This document shows positions 60,501 through 64,000 of a stretch of DNA of 64,000 nt, piece after piece. Under the pieces are notes generated by a model that saw nothing but the letters and a program-made list of their open reading frames with translations, made no database searches and was not told the origin of the DNA. The stretch's first letter is position 1. Each line of letters begins with the position of its first letter. The DNA lies in NCBI RefSeq assembly GCF_949628215.1, contig NC_134281.1, positions 14,208,501 to 14,272,500 on the forward strand, written 5' to 3'. A program made the translations under genes and the position numbers. The DNA comes from Phalacrocorax aristotelis. Lineage: Eukaryota; Chordata; Aves; Suliformes; Phalacrocoracidae.

Positions 60501-60540
60501 GAATGGCTCGCTGTTTTTATCTGTGCATAGGTATACGAAA
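54560..60540. repeat. Degenerate tandem array with higher-order structure
   Basis: About 6 kb is built from a diverged module of roughly 80-110 bp: (TA/TG)n, then GCAAGAGAGAAT, then (TG)n, then GAACAGCTCTCTCT. The AACAGCTC-type block recurs about 20 times (for example near 57,123, 58,157, 58,405, 58,934, 59,307 and 59,870). TAGCAAGAG recurs near 56,165, 56,234, 57,261, 57,957, 58,136 and 59,357. Larger blocks repeat in order: a CCCAGAGATTA-like marker at 55,504, 56,581, 58,264 and 59,732; a GAACAGCTAAG/GATCAGCTCAC marker at 56,817, 58,466 and 59,956; and a GACCAG/AACCAG marker near 57,043, 58,688 and 60,187. This gives higher-order units of about 1.1-1.5 kb once the CR1 insertion is removed. 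The many short open frames are repeat noise. The early part (54.56-55.3 kb) is less regular. Confidence 0.8.
57451..57954 (+). mobile_element. CR1 LINE fragment inserted in the tandem array
   Basis: A 504-bp 5'-truncated CR1 in plus orientation. It begins TGCAGTTTTGGGCCCC and encodes the end of the CR1 reverse transcriptase ([13 protein letters not shown], then [20 protein letters not shown]). It ends with the family's terminal octamer repeat, ATTCTATGATTCTAT. Array sequence resumes immediately at TAGCAAGAG. The frame is broken, but the element is well preserved, so it is a fairly recent, dead-on-arrival copy. It postdates formation of the array. Confidence 0.95.
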
Positions 60541-61190
60541 GAGAGGTGTATGGGAACAAGACTTGCTGTGTCAAAGTATATATGTACATATAAGGAGAGA
60601 ATGTGTGTGTAGAGGGGGGAGCTATTTTCTCCCATACTCAGAGAAGCACACATACACACACTGCCTCCACCCTGTATTTTATTCAAATATTTATATCTTC
60701 CTATATGTATACATGTGTGTTCTCGCTCCTGCCCTCTCCTTGGGGGGACGGGAGAGACACGCTCCCACTGACACTCCAGGTGCCCAGCACGTGGCGTTCA
60801 AGCACGGAGCTTCCCACACGCACCCACAGCCACACAAATGTGCAGCGCTCATCGCCCGGCCCGGCCTCGCCCTCCGCCCCATGCATCTTTTATTTAAATA
60901 TTCATATGTTTATGTCAGTATTTTACAAATATATACCTAGGTGTTATGCATATGCATGCACTTACATTTCTTTTAAATTTACATGTAGCTATTACAATAA
61001 ATAATAACTATATTACATATATATGTAAGACACCCCTATAAAATACACACTCCCCCTATACAACCATAACATATAGCCAGCTTAAAGGTAAGTCTCCATT
61101 TGGTTACAGCATTAGCTCTACACATTTAGACACTTATATGTTTGTATGTTACACACACACACACACACGTATCTATACATTACACATCCT
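60541..61190. other. AT-rich flank of the array
   Basis: Mixed AT-rich sequence with a GC-rich insert at about 60,730-60,885 and a short (AC)n run near 61,152-61,168. No gene or transposon is recognised. It marks an abrupt change from the array to the H1-10 CpG island. Confidence 0.45.
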
Positions 61191-61491
61191 ACCCACCGCT
61201 GCACCCCGTTGCAGCAGTTTCAGGCGGGGCGGTGGGTGCTACGTCCCAGGGGTGGGTATGCAATGCTGCCTGCCCCAGGGCCGAGGGGGCCCTGCTGGTC
61301 CTGCTGTGGGGTCCCGGGGCCGTGCCCTTCCCGACACACCCAGGCCCCCCGCACTCGTCTGGGTCACCCCACTCCTCCTGCCGCAGCGTCTCGCAGCTCC
61401 CAGAGACCGGACGCAACTCATCACAGGGGTGCCTGGACACGGCTGCTATGGGGGAACAGCGCCCCGCCGTTATGGGGGTAGTGTCTCTCCT

Positions 61492-61518
61492 GGGGGGAGG
61501 GGGGGGGGGCGGGGGGAG
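61492..61518 (+). other. G-run tract (G-quadruplex potential)
   Basis: A nearly pure G tract: six G, A, eleven G, C, six G, A, GG. Many overlapping four-run arrangements could form a G-quadruplex. It lies about 1.4 kb upstream of the H1-10 TATA box. The run length is also a likely assembly or polymerase-slippage problem. Confidence 0.6.
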
Positions 61519-61742
61519 GAATAGGGCACCCCGCTGCAGGACGGGGAGGGGGACACGGCCGGGCAGGACCCGGCCCCAGGAAGCCCCACCGACGCGGGCA
61601 GAAGGGGCTTGTCCCCTCGGCGGCGGGGGGCCCGGGCGAGGGAAATGGCGGAGAGAAGCCGGGGGATGGGGAGAGGAGGAGGAAGGGAAGGCGGAGGGGC
61701 TGTGAGGTCTCGGCGCGGCGTGCGTGGGCAGGGGGCGGGGTG

Positions 61743-61833
61743 CGAGAGTGTGTGCGGGTGTGTACGTGTGCGCGTGTGTAGGGCTGTGTGCACGCGTATG
61801 CACACCCCTGTGCGTGTCCCCACTGTCCCGGCA
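61743..61833. repeat. Alternating purine-pyrimidine GT/GC tract (Z-DNA potential)
   Basis: A degenerate run of GTGTGCG/GTGTACGTGTGCGCG-like sequence, changing to CACGCGTATGCACAC, inside the CpG island. Such alternating tracts favour left-handed DNA under negative supercoiling. A repeat-derived origin shared with the nearby TG-rich array is possible. Confidence 0.5.
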
Positions 61834-62811
61834 CACGCCTGCGGGTGCCACTGCGCACGCACCCGCCCCGGCCCACCCACGGCGGGGGCACACGGATCCC
61901 GCTCCCAGGTGCGGAGCGGGGGGGAAGAGGGGGCCCCCCAGGCTCGGCCCCGGGGCTCTACAAAGGCTCTACAAAGTGCACACCCCTCCCTGGGAAGCCT
62001 CGTTCGCCCGGTGGGATTTGGGAGGTTGGGTGTATTTGGGGAGGTTCATAGCCCCGCTCTTGCCCCCAGCCCTCCAGCCCATGCAGAGCTGCGGCCTGCA
62101 GCGAGGCTAGGAGCCCCAACCCACCCCGCGGCGAGCAGGGCTGCAGGGACGGCAGCGATTCACGCACCGTGCCAAGCCGGGGGTCCCCCTAGTCACCCCC
62201 TCCGCCAGTCCATCTGCACCCGCCGCGCTGCCCGCATCCTCCGCTGCGGGGCGATGCCCGCCGCGGGGGAGGGGGGTGGCACACCGGATACGCAGGGCTC
62301 CCCACATGGGGCCCCAGTCCGGGCGGCCGCCGGGGTGAGGGTCGGTGGGGGGGGCGGCCCCCGTCGCCGGGGCGGGGACCCCCGGCCTCGGCGCGGCGTC
62401 TCCGCGCTGCTGCCGGCGGCCGCGGGAGGGCGTCGCCTGTGTTAGTTCCCTTCGGAGAACCCGGGGCCAGCGCCGACGCCGCCGCCCCCCGCCGCCTGCC
62501 ACCTCCCCCCTCCGGCGGTGGCCCCTCTCGGGCGGCGGGCGGCGGCGGCGGCGACGCGCGGGGGGGCCGCCGCGGGGCTCCAGCTGCCGCCGCGCCGGGC
62601 GCCCCCCTCCTCGCTACCGCCGCCGTGCCGGGCGCGCCCCCGAAATCGCGGCGGGGGGCGGCAAGCGGCGTGCAACGGGCAGCTGGGGGGCGGCGGCGGG
62701 CTGGGGGGCGGCGGGGCGCGGGGCGTGGGGCGGGCGGGGCGGTGCGGGGGGGCCGGGCGGCGGCGCGGGAGCCCCGCGAAAGGGCCCCAAGAAGCACAAG
62801 TTGGAGCTGGC

Positions 62812-62849
62812 GGCGGACCAGGCTGTTGTTGTTCTCAACGTGGTCCGCC
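62812..62849. promoter_or_regulatory. H1-10: Inverted repeat in the H1-10 proximal promoter
   Basis: Perfect 9-bp arms GGCGGACCA (62,812-62,820) and TGGTCCGCC (62,841-62,849) enclose a second short pair, GTTG (62,825-62,828) and CAAC (62,836-62,839). The right arm ends 9 bp before the TATA box and runs into a GC box (CCGCCCCGC). The arrangement suggests a dimeric factor site or a hairpin. I do not recognise it as one of the standard H1 promoter boxes. Confidence 0.6.
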
Positions 62850-62858
62850 CCGCGCCCA

Positions 62859-62865
62859 TATAAAG
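62859..62865 (+). promoter_or_regulatory. H1-10: H1-10 TATA box
   Basis: TATAAAG, about 150 bp upstream of the start codon. By usual spacing the transcript would start near 62,889, leaving a 5' UTR of about 120 nt with no upstream ATG. That supports the ATG at 63,013. The in-frame opening further upstream begins before the TATA box and so should not be translated. Confidence 0.8.
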
Positions 62866-63012
62866 GGCGGCGGCGGAGCCCGCCCCGGCAGAGCGCGGCG
62901 GCGGCGCGGAGCCGAGCGGAGCGGAGCCGGAGAGCAGCGCCCCGCGCCGGGCCTCCGCCACGCCGCGGCTGCCCGTGCCCTCCCCAGCCGCTCCTCCCGC
63001 GCCTGCGGCATC

Positions 63013-63681
63013 ATGTCGGTAGAGCTGGAAGAAGCCGATCTGCCCCTGACCGAGGCGGAGGAGGTGCCGCTTGCCCCGGAGAAGAAAGCGGCCGCTAAGA
63101 AAGCGAAAGGCGGCGGAGGCGGCGGCTCCTCCTCGCTGTCGCCGTCGAAGAAGAAGAAGAACAACAAGAAGAAGAACCAACCGGGCAAATACAGCCAGCT
63201 GGTGGTTGAGACGATCCGCAAGCTGGGCGAGCGCAATGGTTCCTCGTTGGCCAAGATCTACAACGAGGCCAAGAAGGTGGCCTGGTTCGACCAGCAGAAC
63301 GGCAGGACCTACCTGAAGTACTCCATCAAGGCCCTGGTGCAGAACGATACGCTGCTCCAGGTCAAGGGCACCGGCGCCAATGGCTCCTTCAAGCTCAACA
63401 GGAAGAAGCTGGAAGGCGGCGGCGACGGGGGCGCGGGCAGCGGCGCCCATAAGTCTCACAAGAAGGCGACGGCTTCCACGTCCCGGCGGGCGGAGAAGAA
63501 GCCGGCGGCCAAGAGCAAGAAGCCCGAGAAGAAATCCCACAAAAAAGGAGCTGGCGGCGCGGCGGCGAAGAAGGACAAGGGCAAAGCCAAGAAGGCCGCC
63601 AAGAAGGGAGCCGCCTCCCCTGGGGGCAAGAAGGTGAAGAAGTCGGCAAAGCCCAAGGCGCTCAAGAGCAGGAAGGCATGA
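63013..63681 (+). CDS. H1-10: Linker histone H1.10 (H1X), intronless
   Basis: Linker histone H1.10 binds the nucleosome at DNA entry and exit and compacts chromatin; in mammals it is the replication-independent H1X variant. The single exon encodes 222 residues (human 213). The N-terminus [17 protein letters not shown] is the acidic head typical of H1X. A Gly/Ser run follows, then an SPSK phosphorylation-type motif. The winged-helix globular domain spans about residues 57-133, from [20 protein letters not shown] through [12 protein letters not shown] to [10 protein letters not shown]. The Lys/Ala-rich tail ends KALKSRKA. The start is the first ATG downstream of the TATA box, and the head matches the family. 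The high GC content fits its CpG island. No frameshift or missing region. Confidence 0.97.
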   Translation: MSVELEEADLPLTEAEEVPLAPEKKAAAKKAKGGGGGGSSSLSPSKKKKNNKKKNQPGKYSQLVVETIRKLGERNGSSLAKIYNEAKKVAWFDQQNGRTYLKYSIKALVQNDTLLQVKGTGANGSFKLNRKKLEGGGDGGAGSGAHKSHKKATASTSRRAEKKPAAKSKKPEKKSHKKGAGGAAAKKDKGKAKKAAKKGAASPGGKKVKKSAKPKALKSRKA

Positions 63682-64000
63682 GAGCGGGGCGCAGGGAGCC
63701 CCCGCCGCCCCCCGGACTGTGAGCCCCGCCACACAGGCTGCTCTGAGGACGGACCCCAGGGGACCCGCTTTGTCTTTGTGTTGCTGACTCGGCGCCGCCG
63801 CCGCCGCCGCGCGCGGTGAGCGGGGCTGCGGCTTCCCCAGCCCTCCCTTCTCCGGCACCCCGTTTTTTCCATCCCCCACCCCTCCCCGCGCCCCCAAGCT
63901 TCCCCCACCCCGCGGCTTCGCCCCGATCGCGCCCTTTTGTTTTCGGCCGTGCCCCTCCCCGCGTATAGACGGTTCCCAGCCCTCTTCCCCCTCGCCCCCG
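63682..64000 (+). other. H1-10: H1-10 3' UTR (continues past the window)
   Basis: GC-rich sequence after the stop with a short GCC-type triplet run near 63,792-63,810. I find neither a replication-type histone stem-loop nor a poly(A) signal before the window end. This fits the polyadenylated H1X class, whose 3' UTR would extend beyond 64,000. Confidence 0.6.

Larger units (their letters stand above)
61190..64000. promoter_or_regulatory. H1-10: H1-10 CpG island
   Basis: About 2.8 kb of extremely G+C- and CpG-rich DNA runs to the window end and contains the whole H1-10 gene. Long open frames on both strands here follow from the base composition and are not called. A divergent antisense transcript from this island is possible but nothing in the sequence proves it. 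Confidence 0.75.

Noticed and set aside
54560-60540. Regularly spaced repeats resembling a CRISPR array
   Set aside because: Repeats are diverged, spacings vary, the intervening DNA is itself TG/TA repeat, and the genome is a bird.
54565-60686. Dozens of Tyr/Ile/Cys/His-rich short frames in the array
   Set aside because: They are translations of TATA/TGTG/CACA repeats in all frames and carry no protein signal.
62518-63012. In-frame N-terminal extension of H1-10 from an ATG at 62,518
   Set aside because: It starts upstream of the TATA box and crosses the promoter; the known H1X N-terminus begins at the ATG at 63,013.
62614-63897. 427-codon frame antisense to H1-10
   Set aside because: It mirrors the Lys/Gly/Ala-rich histone frame in a very GC-rich region, so stop codons are rare; no independent evidence.
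63682-64000. Histone 3' stem-loop for H1-10
   Set aside because: No such hairpin is seen after the stop codon; H1-10 belongs to the polyadenylated variant class.

Overview
This is vertebrate nuclear DNA from a bird. The reasons are compact split genes with CpG-island promoters, two CR1 LINE fragments (one ending in the ATTCTATG-type tail typical of avian CR1), and a solo LTR of a family I know as common in non-galliform birds. There is no bacterial, phage or CRISPR content. The species cannot be fixed from the sequence; a neoavian bird is my inference.

Three protein-coding genes are certain. RPN1 (ribophorin I, oligosaccharyltransferase subunit) runs on the minus strand, CDS 17,750 to 9,877. 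Its ten coding exons join in frame to 595 residues. RAB7A (late-endosomal small GTPase) runs on the plus strand. It has a non-coding first exon near 31.6 kb, a 16 kb first intron, and five coding exons at 47,769-51,004 that join to exactly 207 residues. H1-10 (replication-independent linker histone H1X) is intronless on the plus strand at 63,013-63,681, 222 residues, in a large CpG island. RPN1 and RAB7A are head to head about 14 kb apart, as in mammals. H1-10 directly downstream of RAB7A differs from the human order as I remember it.

Layout: 1-9.4 kb is the 3' flank of RPN1, the side that faces GATA2 in human, and carries a dense GATA-motif cluster at 8.39-8.44 kb. RPN1 and its CpG promoter, with three YY1-type motifs, fill 9.4-18.1 kb. 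The divergent intergenic space (18.1-31.3 kb) holds an orphan CpG patch with a near-consensus CTCF motif at 22.8-23.1 kb and a solo LTR at 30.3-30.9 kb with a 5-bp target duplication. RAB7A fills 31.5-52.25 kb, with a CR1 fragment in intron 1. A possible convergent terminal exon of an unrecognised gene lies at 52.34-52.67 kb. From 54.5 to 60.5 kb is a degenerate tandem array of a roughly 100-bp module (TATATA / GCAAGAGAGAAT / (TG)n / GAACAGCTCTCTCT). It is organised into larger blocks of about 1.1-1.5 kb and interrupted by a younger CR1. From 61.2 kb to the end is the H1-10 CpG island.

The genes do not form one pathway: RPN1 acts in ER glycosylation, RAB7A in late endosome and lysosome traffic, H1-10 in chromatin. 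The most unusual structure is the 6 kb higher-order array. The most testable regulatory signals are the GATA cluster, the YY1 triplet and the hairpin-forming inverted repeat beside the H1-10 TATA box. Exon limits were read by eye from splice signals and reading-frame continuity.
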